Assembly: GCF_026914185.1 (NCBI RefSeq)
Contig: NC_070573.1
Location: 744,001-808,000 of the forward strand
Length of the DNA stretch: 64,000 nt
Direction: 5' to 3'
Source: Puccinia triticina
Taxonomy: Eukaryota > Basidiomycota > Pucciniomycetes > Pucciniales > Pucciniaceae
Part shown: piece by piece, positions 1 to 11,134 of the stretch
Layout: every line of letters begins with the position of its first letter
Position numbering within the stretch: position 1 is the first letter of the stretch
Notes under the pieces: generated by a model
What the model saw: only the letters and a program-made list of their open reading frames with translations
Database searches by the model: none
Told to the model about the DNA's origin: nothing
Translations under genes and position numbers: made by a program

Positions 1-67
1 GGAATTGATCGGCTAGGTTTCTGAGTTTTCCTGTTGCTGTCACTTCTTCAGCCCTGCGTGAAACACG

Positions 68-1468
68 ATGGCCAATCCAGCCCCATCCGACAAGAATGCA
101 CACGGGGAAGCAGAGCTCATGACCAGCAATCCTCACGGCGACCATCTCCACACACGGCTGATTCATGTCGGCGCCCATCCTGACCCGAGCACCGGCGCGG
201 TCATCCGGCCGATCTCGCTCTCCTCCACCTTCGCCCAATCTGCGGTCGGCGTGCATGCGGGGTTCGAGTACTCGCGCTCGTTGAATCCGAACCGGCTGGA
301 CCTCGAGACCTTGATAGCCTCTCTAGAGGGAGTGGACAAGCTCGAGCGAGTCGAGCCGGCGGGGCTCCCCCTACCCGGCGCGCTGGCCGTCTCCAGCGGC
401 TCGGCCGCCACGGCCACGATCATCAATGCTCTCGTCGGCCCGGGTGCGCATCTGGTGGCCATGTCGGACGTCTATGGCGGCACCTATCGCTATCTCAACC
501 AAGTCGCCAAGCAACTCGGCATCGCCTCCACCATGATCGACCTTGGCTTCGCCGACGATTCCAAGGAAGCCGCCGAGATAGTCATCAAACGCTTACAGGA
601 ATCAATCGTCCCCGGCCGCACCAAGCTCCTCTGGATCGAGACGCCGACCAACCCCACCCTGCGCCTGGTCGACATTGCTTGCGTCTCGGCCCTTGCAAAG
701 AAGAACGGCCTGCTGCTCGTTGTGGATAACACCTTCCTGTCCCCATTCTACCAGCAGCCCTTGCGATTGGGTGCGGACATCGTCGTCCATTCGGCCACAA
801 AATACATCAATGGACACTCCGATGTCGTGCTCGGCGTGATCATCTCTCCGCATCTCGATCTCATCAACAAGATGCGCTTCCTCCAGAATGCCCATGGAGC
901 TGTCCCCTCGGCATTTGACTGTTGGCTCGCCCAACGTGGCTTGAAGACGCTTGCCCTCCGCATGCTGCGCCACGGGACCAACGCCTTGGCGATCGCGACA
1001 TGGCTCCAGGACGTTGCGCTCGCCCGGGGCTGGATCACCAAAGTGACGTACATCGGCCTCCAGAAGTCCGAGATCGCCTGGCGACAGATCCCGAAGGAAA
1101 CCCAAGAAGAGCTGCACAAGTTAGGCTACGGGCCCTCAGCGGACGGACAGCACGGGGGGCGATTCCCCTACGGGGGCATGATCAGCTTCAAGATCAAGCC
1201 CAAGGGGGGCGCCGGCTCAGATAGCCAGACGGACTATCTGAGAGCCGACGCGTTCTTGAAGAACTGTCGTCTGTTCACCTTGGCCGAAAGCTTGGGCGGG
1301 ATCGAGTCCTTGGCTTCCTTGCCTGCGAAGATGACGCATGCCACCTTGAGTGTTGAAGATCGCTCGAAACTTGGTATCGATGGCTCACTCGTCCGACTCT
1401 CCGTCGGTATCGAAAACGTTGACGACCTCATCGCAGACCTCGAACAAAGCTTAGCGAAATCCTTCTGA
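68..1468 (+). CDS. CYS3: Cystathionine gamma-lyase (Cys/Met PLP-dependent enzyme)
   Basis: Uninterrupted 466-codon frame. The family cleaves cystathionine to cysteine, 2-oxobutyrate and ammonia in cytosolic transsulfuration, using pyridoxal phosphate. Seen in the sequence: the substrate/PLP loop FEYSRSLNPNR near residue 67, the SSGSAATATI segment, the D...SATKYINGHSD block with the Schiff-base lysine at about K245, and the typical C-terminal block LFTLAESLGGIES followed by MTHA and RLSVGIE. That last block fits gamma-lyase (yeast CYS3 type) better than gamma-synthase. It is about 70 residues longer than the usual ~395: an N-terminal extension plus a Gly/Ser-rich insert around residues 350-390. 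The first ATG is used; a second in-frame Met lies 17 codons on. GC-rich third positions contrast with the flanking AT-rich repeats, as expected for an expressed host gene. Only 67 bp of upstream sequence is in the window. Confidence 0.93.
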   Translation: MANPAPSDKNAHGEAELMTSNPHGDHLHTRLIHVGAHPDPSTGAVIRPISLSSTFAQSAVGVHAGFEYSRSLNPNRLDLETLIASLEGVDKLERVEPAGLPLPGALAVSSGSAATATIINALVGPGAHLVAMSDVYGGTYRYLNQVAKQLGIASTMIDLGFADDSKEAAEIVIKRLQESIVPGRTKLLWIETPTNPTLRLVDIACVSALAKKNGLLLVVDNTFLSPFYQQPLRLGADIVVHSATKYINGHSDVVLGVIISPHLDLINKMRFLQNAHGAVPSAFDCWLAQRGLKTLALRMLRHGTNALAIATWLQDVALARGWITKVTYIGLQKSEIAWRQIPKETQEELHKLGYGPSADGQHGGRFPYGGMISFKIKPKGGAGSDSQTDYLRADAFLKNCRLFTLAESLGGIESLASLPAKMTHATLSVEDRSKLGIDGSLVRLSVGIENVDDLIADLEQSLAKSF

Positions 1469-2154
1469 TCCTCCCGTCTCCCTAATCTCGCTGATCACTA
1501 CACTTGAATGTATCTTTCCCTTTGTATTATACGTCTCTCTCTCTCTCTCTCTCTCCTCGTGCATACTGCTCGGTGACCTAAAATCCATTCACTCTCACCA
1601 CAAGCTCCATTTTCCCTCAATTGAATTACAACAGTCTGGTGCATGTATTTGTATGTAGTGCTCATGTTTGGAGAAAAATGAACCGTCTCAAGTATGTAAC
1701 AAAGCAACCTGTTCTTCTCTTCTACTCCGCTTGTCCCTGCGCTCAGCCTTTTCTGGACAGATAGCAGCTTGTTTACTTGATTGTTCGGAACGAGAAACTT
1801 TTTTGCCCTCAAATTTGATTGGCAGTGCCCATGTGAACTTGGCTCCTTCAGGCGTGTCTAATTCCTGCTGAAGCCATTGTTGGATTTCAAAGACATGTCT
1901 TCTTTGCATGTTTTTGCCAAGGTGAATAGGTAAATACTAAAGACTACAATGTGCCTCTCAATACACAGTTCAGTAGTACTCTTTAGAGCCAAACAATAAT
2001 ATTAAATAATGCAATTTGTAGGGGCATTCATCAGCGTCTTGAGGTAACTGATTCCCTATCTAGTTCAGCCAATACGGGTTGCTGTGCAAAGTTACGATAT
2101 TTAGCCAATGAATTTTATCACGTTGGCCCCAAGATAGGAACACTATTTGTCTTA
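1469..2154. other. Intergenic stretch with a short CT microsatellite
   Basis: AT-rich 3' flank of the cystathionine gamma-lyase gene. It contains a (CT)n run at about 1534-1555. I see no gene or RNA here. Confidence 0.6.
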
Positions 2155-2363
2155 GGGCCTGTACCATAGGGCATGAAAATTGAAATTTTCCAAATTTATT
2201 TGCCTCAAAATTTCTTGGGACAAAAACTGAGCCTGGCTGAAATGTAGGCTGGAGCCCAAATGTGAAGAATTTCAACATTTGAACCCTCCGCTAGTTTTCA
2301 ATTTTTGTGTACAGGGCAAAAAAAGTTGAAATTTTTCAAAATTGAGGCCCATGGTATAGGCCC
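2155..2363. mobile_element. 209-bp MITE, PIF/Harbinger-like, copy A
   Basis: It starts GGGCCTGTACCATAGGGC and ends with the inverted counterpart GCCCATGGTATAGGCCC. Direct TTA triplets flank it (2152-2154 and 2364-2366). A 3-bp TTA/TAA duplication with GGGCC-type ends is the hallmark of PIF/Harbinger (Tourist-like) MITEs. No coding capacity. Copy B at 2545-2753 has exactly the same length and differs at only a few positions, suggesting recent movement. Confidence 0.85.
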
Positions 2364-2473
2364 TTAGTCTTAGCGGACTGTTAGCGCCGCTACGCTGACA
2401 CTGCGCTGCGCTAGGGAAAATCCTGCTAAAAAGCGGTGTAGGGCCTAGGCTTAGCGCAGCTTTTACAGCTGAT

Positions 2474-2815
2474 TGGAGGACTTCCCATCAATCTGGGAAC
2501 ACCTTCCAGACTCAGATCTGAGCCAAATTTCGCAGGGAAATTTAGGGCCTGTACCATAGGGCATGAAAATTGAAATTTTCCAAATTTATTTGCCTCAAAA
2601 TTTCTTGGGACAAAAACTGAGCCTGGCCAAAATGTAGGCTGGAGCCCAAATGTGAAGAATTTCAACATTTGAACCCTCTGCTAGTTTTCAATTTTTGTGT
2701 ACAGGGCAAAAAAAGTTGAAATTTTTCAAAATTGAGGCCCATGGTACAGGCCCTTAGGCTTTGAGACTCTGGGAGGCTCTCAGATTGCTCCCAGATTGCG
2801 ACGGGAAGTCCTCCA
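2474..2815. mobile_element. Palindromic MITE, TGGAGGACTTCCC family, split by a second MITE
   Basis: The outer ends are inverted: TGGAGGACTTCCC...AATCTGG and CCAGATTGCGACGGGAAG plus TCCTCCA. Removing the 209-bp insert leaves an element of about 130 bp colinear with the uninterrupted copy at 9388-9506. Related copies lie at 6911-7050 and about 14988-15108. I could not find a convincing target duplication. Confidence 0.75.
2545..2753. mobile_element. 209-bp MITE, PIF/Harbinger-like, copy B (nested)
   Basis: Same termini and length as copy A at 2155-2363. TTA occurs on both sides (2542-2544 and 2754-2756). It lies inside the palindromic MITE at 2474-2815; the uninterrupted relative at 9388-9506 reads GCAGGGAAATCTAGGCTTTG across the equivalent point, which gives an empty-site comparison. 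Confidence 0.88.
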
Positions 2816-3100
2816 TTTTATATGGTTCCTCGCAGCGCAGAGCTAACACCAATGTTAGCGCAGCTGATATACCATTGGCTCAGCCACCCGCTGTGCCAAG
2901 TTGATTCCCCACAACAAAGGCTTAATCAAACTCATCTTGCGCTCGAAGTTAGTTGACTGGCTTTACGCTCAGGCAAGAGGGGGGCGCTGATTTGGTTAAC
3001 GAATGACATGTGGGGTTTCACTCGCTGAGTGTATTCTGTCACTTGGCTGTCACCTGTCAGGCTCAGCTGATCAGGCTCACTCAGTCAGGGCCAGAGTGGG

Positions 3101-6100
3101 ATGGTCAACAAGAAGTTAGAACCAACCAACAACGATGACAACGACTACTTAAAGTGCCAGCAACAACATCAGAAACAGCACCCACAAGCCACAAGCCACG
3201 AACGACAAACACCAAAAACTACCATGTCCAACAGCAATACCACCAGCCCCAACCCAGCAGTCGACCCCAATCAGCCATCGATGGCCATCACCAAGCGCAT
3301 TCAACCAGGTGCGTTGTCCGTCGATAAAGGAAGCTCTCATAGGAATACCGCAAGACCGATCCCAGCATTCCTAACCAAGCTATTCACGTCGGTCACTCTA
3401 CTCTTGCCTTGAAATACTCATTTTTGAACCCTTCTACCTCCGCATCTTCCACATAATATTCAATCAAGAAATCACAACCATACGTATCTATATCCATGAT
3501 AGCAACCAACGAAAATATAGCAATGCCTAAACCCCCCTCCCCCCTCCAAAAAAAAATGCACCCAGACTGACGAGATTTGTGCTATTTCTCTATCTAGCAT
3601 GGTGAATGATCCGAGCACTGATCATCTGATCAAGTGGAACGAACCCAATGGCGACTCCTTCTTTGTCGTCTCCTCAGAACGGTTCGGACGAGAGTTGTTA
3701 CCCAAGTACTTCAAGCACTCAAACTTTGGATCGTTTGTCAGGCAGCTCAACATGTATGGCTTCCACAAAGTACCCCATCTCAATCAGGGCGTGCTCCAAG
3801 GTGAAATACCTGAGACTGAAATGTACGGCTCAATTAATCCTAGTTTCTTTCACTCTCAACCCGTCCCCTATCACCACTTACCAAGACCACTCCAACTCAC
3901 TTCACTTTTCTGTGTTCTCTCTCTTTTTCTTTGATCTTCTTCCCCCAGGCTTGAATTCACCAATGCCAACTTTCAAAGAGGCCAGCCAGACCTTTTATGC
4001 CTTATTCAGCGCAAGAAATCCGTCCCCGATTCAAATAATCCAGCCCAAAGCGAAACTACCGAACCTGGCTCAACGCCCTTGTCATCTAATCCAACCATCC
4101 CCAATGCTGCTGATCTTCAAGCCATACTAGTTGATATCATGTCCATCAAGAAGCACCAGACACTCATGTCATCGGACCTCAAGACCCTTCAAAGCTCTAA
4201 TGCACATCTATGGAAAGAGGCCATCGCCAACCGGGACAGGATCAAACGCTGTCAAGATACCATCAACAAGATCCTGGGCTTCTTGGCTCAGGTCTTTGCG
4301 GGAAAGGTCTCCAACCTCGATGACCCTCCACTAGGTAATTCAGCACCCAGCAGTAATAGAAACGGCGTTAATCTGAATCGGAACACTACTGACGACCATC
4401 ACATCGGTATCTTGATGCGTGAAGGCGACAGCATGCCCGACCTAGACCGACACAGATCACGAGCGAAAAACTCTAGAGATCATCATCCCCACACGAATAA
4501 CTTCAACTACGAGTCATCTCCTTCAAATACTGCCCTATCGCTCTACTCGCAAATGCGACATCCTAGGTTAATGCTCGAAGACACTCAGAGACCATCTTCT
4601 GACCCTCCCTCAGACCCGTCTCAGCCATTAGCCGATAATGTAAGTAGCTTTGGAACATCTCTGGATAACGCTACTTCGTTACAGAATTTGTCTTTCAACG
4701 CCAATGATCGAAATAATACCCACTCGCCTACCCCATCTACGCGTCACACATCATCTACCAGTAAGGATTTCTTTCTTTTGTTTTACTACAAGCAAAACCT
4801 AGGAAAGTATATTCATTAACCTCCTACCCCAGTCTCTGATCAACTTTCTCTCCGTTTGAAAACTTGTGCAGCCTCTAGCCCTAAGCTCGGCCAATCCACC
4901 CAATTTCAAGATTCGTCTATCGATCCCAACTTGGAAACTGCTGCAGATGTAATCGGAGTGAATGGCCAAGCGGCCAATAGCTCAGGTACTTCTACCAAAG
5001 ATCAATCAAGCCCTGATGCAGTATTTCAAGCGTTGTTCAACAACAACTCAACGGGAGGCTTCAACACGAACGAAAATCCGTTCACCGGCATTAACTGGGC
5101 AGAACTTCTGTCCTCCAATGGTCTGGGTGGATTCAATGAGGACAGCAGCGAGCCTGCGATGAATCCTCCCAGCCCACTGAGGATCACAGACGGGCACAGC
5201 ACACATCCAGTCTCCCGTCCTTCGCCCTCTCCGATGATGGGCACGAGTACCGATCCGGATACCCAGCTGATTGCAAACACTCAGAGACAAGCTAATGGCA
5301 TCGAGAGTGTCGCGAACAGGATGGATAGCTTAGAAACAGCCATCGAGAAACTCGTTAGCAATCTTCCCGATCAGATGGATGATTTTCTGAACCCCAACGA
5401 ATTGCAGAAGGCGGATCAAAATGGCAACCCCTTCAGTGCATCTCAGCTCTCGGCCGCAGAAGTCGCCTCTGACGCCCCGGCAGATTTCGATGCGGATGCG
5501 TTTTTGAGAACCTTGAGTGAGTCTTTTGTTTTGTGATGATGTATTATGCGATTAGCATGGCATTGATCCGCTTCGAACGGCTGAGATTAATTAGTCTCCC
5601 AAGAGGATAGAAGCCAGGCTGAAAATAGACAGTTTTGTGAAACTGATGGGAAGCGAAGAACTGAAATGAGTGTTGGTTTAGCAGACGGATTGCAGACTCG
5701 GCCGGATGCCACTGCAGCGACTCACGGGAATGATCAGCCGGACTCGCACGCTCGAAGCCAACCGAGCGAGTCGTTGGATACGCTGGATATCGAGAAGTTC
5801 CTGGACGAATGGACGTGTCAAGACCCGAGCCGTATACTATCGGGGCTGACCCCGTTGGTCTCGCCGGCACCGACACCGCGACTGGAGCTCAACGATAGTG
5901 GGGCCCGGCTGGCCGGCACGAACGGGGGGCTGGCCGGGACGTTCCCAGACCCGACGGCGGCGTCGTCGTCGGCTACAACTAGGCCGCTCACGGCTATCGA
6001 GGGCCAGGGTCCGAAGAGCGCAGGCTCAGTCGTCTTCGACTTCAACGACGACGACCATCTCCGTCGGATCATGTCCAGCAAGAAATCCCCCACAAACCAG

Positions 6101-6307
6101 CGACCCGGACTCGCCTTCCCCCATCCCGCCGGCCCCACAACATCCACCCCGCATCCGCCCTGTAAACGATTGCTCGACGATCTCGGGCCCCAGCCACCTC
6201 TCCATCACCTTCTCTCTAACCATTTCAACCCACCCCCTTCATCTTCTGCTCCTTCTAATCCGATCTCCTCCTCTCACCTTCTCCACAATAAAAGGACTCG
6301 TTTATAG
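3101..6307 (+). CDS. HSF1: Heat-shock-factor-type transcription factor, five exons
   Basis: HSF proteins trimerise and bind inverted nGAAn elements to switch on stress genes in the nucleus. Modelled exons: 3101-3387, 3598-3822, 3949-4760, 4833 (or 4872)-5516 and 5685-6307; all junctions keep frame. Joined exons 1-3 give a full HSF DNA-binding domain: PAFLTKLFT, LIKWNEPNGDSFFV, FVRQLNMYGFHKV, LEFTNANFQRGQPDLLCLI. The intron at 3823-3948 interrupts the wing segment between GEIPETEM and LEF. The helix-rich stretch after the domain (from AADLQAILVDIMS) fits the HR-A/B trimerisation coiled coil. The rest is Ser/Asn/Pro-rich and acidic, as in activation regions. An upstream Met at 3101 and a second at 3224 are both possible starts. 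No response-regulator domain is present, so Skn7 is unlikely; HSF1 is the best guess. Confidence 0.88.
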
Positions 6308-6528
6308 TCCACCCCCACCCTGCTATTTTCCTTTCTTTTTGCAAACACAACATATCCCGGGCTTTCTTTCCGTTTATTTTTTGTATATCCTCCTTACCTT
6401 CTTCCTCCCTTACTCTTTTTCTCCTTGCCTTGGGCGTTTGGCGACTTCAAAATGTACTCGTTTGTGTGTCTGTGCTTGTGCTCCCGGTTATCTTCTCTGC
6501 CCATCCCCTCTCCTTGCTTTCCTCAGGA

Positions 6529-6534
6529 AATAAA
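6529..6534 (+). terminator. Candidate polyadenylation signal of the HSF gene
   Basis: AATAAA about 220 bp past the stop codon, after a pyrimidine-rich 3' UTR. Position and motif only; fungal signals are loose. Confidence 0.35.
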
Positions 6535-6910
6535 ATGAAAGAAGCCCTTTATTAATCAACATTTTTATATTATATCTATGTGAACTAGCGGTTTTGTTTT
6601 CCTTCGCACACAGAAAAGGTCTCTCCCAGAGTTAATTCTTTGTTTCTTTTTGGTTCCTCTACTAGATTAAGTGTTTACGTCTACTATGTAAAACAAAACA
6701 AGATTTACACACCTATGAGTGTAGTCAAAAGAGATATTAGAGACTTTATGTACACTATCTGGCTGAGATTGGCGCATGAAGGATCAATAAAACTAAAAGG
6801 CTGATTTGTTTTTTATGTTAGATGTCTGAGAATTGTACATCAGTCAGATTTTTATTGCCAAGCTTAAATCCTAAAAATCTAGAATGTTTCCCATAAAAAT
6901 CAGATGACAT
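6535..6910. other. Intergenic stretch, nothing recognised
   Basis: AT-rich spacer between the HSF gene and a short palindromic repeat. No gene, RNA or terminal repeats seen. Confidence 0.5.
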
Positions 6911-7050
6911 TGGGTGATTTCCCGTCGAGATCTGAGTGCTTCCCAGAAGTGATCTGGAGCCCCAAAAGCTAGATTTCCCTGCAAAAATCCAGACTTTTGG
7001 GGGCTATATCCACAACTGCAAGGGTCCCAGATGTGACGGGAAGTCATCCA
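6911..7050. mobile_element. Palindromic MITE, GACTTCCCGTC family
   Basis: The ends are inverted: TGGGTGATTTCCCGTC at the left and GACGGGAAGTCATCCA at the right. About 140 bp, non-coding, same family as 9388-9506 but more diverged. Confidence 0.65.
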
Positions 7051-7539
7051 TTGCGTAACATACATTGAAACAGTTGCATGGTTGGAAAAATGGCTGGAGT
7101 TGCTTCACATCACCTGGGACCTGTTTCCGTTCAAAACTTTCAAGGTGTTTTTTGTCATACCAACTTTGAATGCACCACTATATCCAAGTCTAAAGTCTAC
7201 CCTAAAATTTTTCTTCCTTGGGCCCGGGTATGCTGTCATTCATTCACAGCAAGGTGTGAGTTTGCATAGTTGAACTTGTAGGTATTCCCTGAGGCTGGCA
7301 TGAAGAAAGTTGGCTTGATCAATCTTCACTCTGACTAGTTACAACTATGGTCATCCAACATTCTTAATCCGATCGAAAAGATCAAGCTTCATATTCAAGT
7401 TGATTGGCATCATTTGTCTTTGGAAGATGTGGGTTCATATATCCCTATTTCCTGTCAAGATGAAGAACATGAGATTTTTTCGGATACAACAATCTTGAAG
7501 TCAGCGATTGAATTGAATCAGGATGAAGGAGCCAGACCC
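7051..7539. other. Spacer with short open frames, no supported gene
   Basis: Two overlapping + frames of about 63 codons (7078-7273) and one of 87 codons (7414-7677) have no recognisable domain. The latter overlaps the antisense last exon of the Rad51 paralog and is probably a shadow. The stretch may include an old TE fragment. Confidence 0.35.
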
Positions 7540-8959
7540 CTAGGAGAAAACAAGACTTACATCAATCTCGAACAGAGCGTCAAGTCTGAGATGATTAATC
7601 TTATCATTCTCGAGTACGATAGCTCTTCGAGTTCCATCCAGATTAAACATCAAACAAATCTTCGAGAGTCTAGATGATGCTGATGCTGGTGATAAAGAGT
7701 TGGATGTATCGACATCTTTTTGTGACCAAAAATTCGCGCCGAAATCCGGTGGGGTTAATATCTTTGTATTCGTGTATGAGGCTTGGTGGGATACTGATTT
7801 AGTGGCTAGTTGGCTCGTGATGACCACCTGTTTTCATGTATGAAACCAGGGGGAAAGTCGGTTAATATCTTCCAAATTGAATATTTAGACATCCGGGTTA
7901 TGTGATGGATTCCTGGAGGAAATGGAAGTGAGGAGGAGGGAACATCGACATACTGCGCAATCATGTTGTGTTGATGCGCTTGTGAGGCCTTCCTTGACGA
8001 TTCTTGCAATCGTTTTCCGCTGGGTTATGGACATGCTAACATAACGCGTATGGGCAGTGATCGAATCCAATATGACCAACTTGACCTGATTAATCAAAAA
8101 ACAGTCTAATTAACATGAAGATGGCTACCGTTCAAAACGACTTCCAGAAATGTTGCTTGGCAGAAGGTTGTTGCTGGGGAGGTGAGCGAGGAGTACCTTG
8201 GGATGAGATTGCAACCATGTCGGTAGATGTTTGAAGAAAAAGCCTAGTTCAGCAGTTGATGTAATTCGGACTAAATGGCATCCATCGCAGATTCGATCAA
8301 CCAGGTTCGAGTCTAATTGGTCCTGGTAGCAAGATTCGACTAGGGCGTGGGCTGATCTTTGGATTAATATCGGATGCATACTTCCATCTGAGTCTTTTGT
8401 TTTCGTTTCGTCCAATTTAATGCATTTAACAAATAAACGAAAAAAGACGCAAGATGTCAATTGAGTAACACTTGGCAATGGACGGGGTGTTTCCTGCCTA
8501 TTTTTTCGACTTCATTCTTTACTTCAGACTCACCAATGATTAGAACTTCAATCTGTTCGCTACCTCCATGACGGACCAAGCTTGCGGCACGACCACGGAC
8601 AGCCAATCCGACAACGAGCTTAGTTTTCCCGGAGCCAGGGGGGCCATCGATTTGCAAAAGCTGCCGTCTGGATAGACCGGTAAGTGGAGGATAGAGGGGC
8701 GATGAATCGGTCCTACTGCGTTTCAAAGGACGAGACCAGAGCTGGCAGTCGATCAGTCTGTGGCCGGTCGAAAACGCTTCAAATGTCTTCAGCGAGTTTA
8801 ACAATTGGAGACCGGTGATCGCTGGTGGGACTGCTCAAAGGATTTGAGAAGACACTGCATCAAACAATCTTGACAGCTGGTTAACTACTTGCGTAAGGAT
8901 ATGCAGCAATCAAACTGATCTCACTCACTTGGCTTGGCCTCCTGCTGAAACATTTCCAT
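7540..8959 (-). CDS. Rad51-paralog RecA-family ATPase (RAD51C/Rad55-like), five exons
   Basis: Rad51 paralogs assist Rad51 filament formation in homologous recombination. Exons on the minus strand: 8959-8929, 8830-8534, 8393-8197, 8085-7954 and 7827-7540. All four introns are GT-AG (98-140 bp) and phases agree, giving about 314 aa. Walker A GPPGSGKT is at residues 73-80. The next strand, IEVLIIGDSDGS, is restored only when the 8394-8533 intron is removed. Walker B LVILDS lies around residues 178-183, and VVITSQLATK matches the L2-side V-x-TNQ segment of the family. The N-terminal TGHRLID resembles the family's TG-x-x-x-LD. It is short, with little sequence before the core, as in paralogs and unlike Rad51/Dmc1. 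I cannot decide which paralog it is; RAD51C is the nearest guess. Confidence 0.82.
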
Positions 8960-9387
8960 CCTGACGACTCTCGTCGATCTTAAAAATACAGGAAGAGGCG
9001 CCTGTTTTAGGGCTGCTCGGGGGTTCGGGGGAGCCAGCAGCCGCCGGGAGCGTTCATCAGTCTGTCATCCTTCATCCAAATCATCTCGTACTTGATTTCT
9101 CCTGAAGATATTCTGGGAGTTTGTCCGAAGAAAACAGAAGTAAAGGGCTTGCCTTCTATTCATTTTTTTTCTCAATCCTCCTCTTCACTTTTTTTCCCTT
9201 TTGCTTTGATTATCTTCTGAGCAAATAGGTTTGCAAGAAATCCAACTCAAGGAAATGATGACTCCAAGCTGAGTAGTTCAAGCATCAGATTAGAGCAGCA
9301 GCTTCAGGCCTCTATTCTAAGCATTCACAGTTCCTGTCCTCCTGTGTTAAAATTCCTCTTGTGGTGTACCATATCGTTGATTTCCGA
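8960..9387. other. Intergenic stretch upstream of the Rad51 paralog
   Basis: Presumed 5' flank/promoter of the minus-strand Rad51 paralog. It contains a pyrimidine-rich tract near 9150-9210. No gene seen. Confidence 0.5.
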
Positions 9388-9506
9388 TGGAGGACTTCCT
9401 GCCAATCTGGAAACCCCTTCCAGACCTGGATCTGAGCCAAATTTCGCAGGGAAATCTAGGCTTTGGAATCCTGGGAGCTTCCCAGATTGCGACGGGAAGT
9501 CCTCCA
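9388..9506. mobile_element. Palindromic MITE, TGGAGGACTTCC family (intact reference copy)
   Basis: 119 bp with near-perfect inverted ends TGGAGGACTTCC and GACGGGAAGTCCTCCA. Non-coding. It is the uninterrupted counterpart of the split element at 2474-2815. Confidence 0.75.
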
Positions 9507-9705
9507 CTGAAGCAGGAGTATTTGAAGGAGTAACCAATGTTTGTTACAACAGCAGCAGAAAATACACTTGATTGAAGAGATTTACACACACAAGCAAAAA
9601 GATGGCCTATGATGTTTACATGTAAGTACTTTGAAATACAATAAAGACAATATTCCAGTCCTTGAGGAAAGCGAGTTTATCATCGATAAAAAAGTCACAA
9701 AAAAA

Positions 9706-11134
9706 TCAACATTTTCTAATTTGAAAGGCCAGGTTGCCTTCTTGTATGATCCTTTCCATTAATGAGTTGAATTTTTGGGTAACTTGAGAGTTCAGAATGT
9801 GGCCGGCGTTTTGAATTATTACTAACTCGGAACCGGGTAATTTTTCATAAAGTTCGAATGAACGCGAGGGACATATGAGCTCATCTTTGCTTCCCGAGAT
9901 CACAGCGATCTTGGCAGGATACAGATCCGCGGCGATTTTATGCAGGTTTGTATCGGAGCAATGGTGAAGGGCCACGGCGCAAAATTGGCCGAAAATACCA
10001 GCCGGTGGTATTTGCTGATTAGGACTATCAAACCAGGTTTGGTAGTACTCATGAAGTTCGTCCCTTCGAGTTCGGCCATTCGCTGTCGACTGGTCTAGAT
10101 AGCTAGATGGATATATAATTTCAAACAGATGGTCAAGCCTCTTCTTGTACGATCCTTTCTTCAGGACTATATTTAGGAGCGTGGCTATTGCTCGGGGCTA
10201 GCCATCAGATGAAAGAAAACAAGGCACTTCAGTCTTGGTGCTGCGACTAGAGCTTGCTGTCGTCAACTGATTATGGGAACTAACCGATGGAATATCGAAG
10301 ACACTTCCGGACCTAGTGCTGATAAAGCTGATCGACTTAATACGCTTGGGAATCAAAAGAGCCTTGTTCAAGAGAGGTGCGAAGAAGGAGAAAGATTAAT
10401 TCTCGTCGTAGTCGAGTGACACTTGAACGGTGACAAATTGAAAAGAAGGAAAAGATGACTTACTACGTTTTGTGCTACCATTCCACCCAGTGAGACCCCG
10501 AAGATGTGTAAGGAGCGATCCTGATCCCATTGCAAAAAATCCAAGAGATCTTTGACGTCTTGTGCCATCCCCGAAGTTCGATATGGCTTCCTTGGCCCAC
10601 ACCTGACGGGTACCCACACCAAGCCAAAGTTTTTGCTATTTAGACGCAAAGCCCGAGTAAATTTTGGGGGAGAGTATGGGGACACTCAACTCGCTGTTTC
10701 CCACCCCTCGGTTATCAAAGACCAAAACAGCGTGATCGGCCTTTTTACTGAAGTAATTCACTTGTTCGGACCACGCAGCGCAGGTAAACATGAGACCTAT
10801 GATATATAAGAGGTTAGGTGCGGCTCATGTCTGGCAATTCCAGTAGCAAGAGCAGACTGACCCATGACTTTTCAAACAGGATTTTGGATACAGACAAGCA
10901 GGGAATCGATTTCTTGGTGAGCTCTAAGCTGTGATGAAAAAAGAAAAAAAAACTGCCCCACTGAAGTGACTTACTCAGAACCAACTTTTGCGTTGCCTTC
11001 AGATCGCCATGAATCTCGTAGTAAAGCTTTCTGGGTTGTTCATTGCGCTCGTGACTCACAGGGCAAAGTCCCTTCTGCACGCAAGTTTCGGGATTCAGGA
11101 TCGTGTTTAAGGTAGGCATTGCTTTCATCTTCAT
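9706..11134 (-). CDS. Alpha/beta-hydrolase fold protein, five exons
   Basis: Serine hydrolase of unknown substrate. Exons on the minus strand: 11134-10975, 10796-10684, 10586-10464, 10362-10285 and 10197-9706, with GT-AG introns of 87-178 bp; the joined frame is about 321 aa. The fold is read from KLYYEIHGD, the strand/oxyanion region before MFTCAAWSEQV, VFDNRGVGNSE, the nucleophile elbow GVSLGG (Ser about 123), SFISTRSG, the acid strand SGSKDELICP (Asp about 263) and NAGHILN (His about 291). The complete catalytic triad and normal length suggest an active enzyme. Similar fungal proteins are loosely called hydrolases or epoxide-hydrolase/lipase-like. The start is uncertain: an in-frame Met at 11179 or an upstream exon is possible. 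The LVL...LMF junction lacks the usual MG pair, so that splice site deserves a check. Confidence 0.8.

Noticed and set aside
163..1431. Antisense and shifted frames within the cystathionine gamma-lyase gene
   Set aside because: Shadows of a GC-rich coding region with a convincing sense protein.
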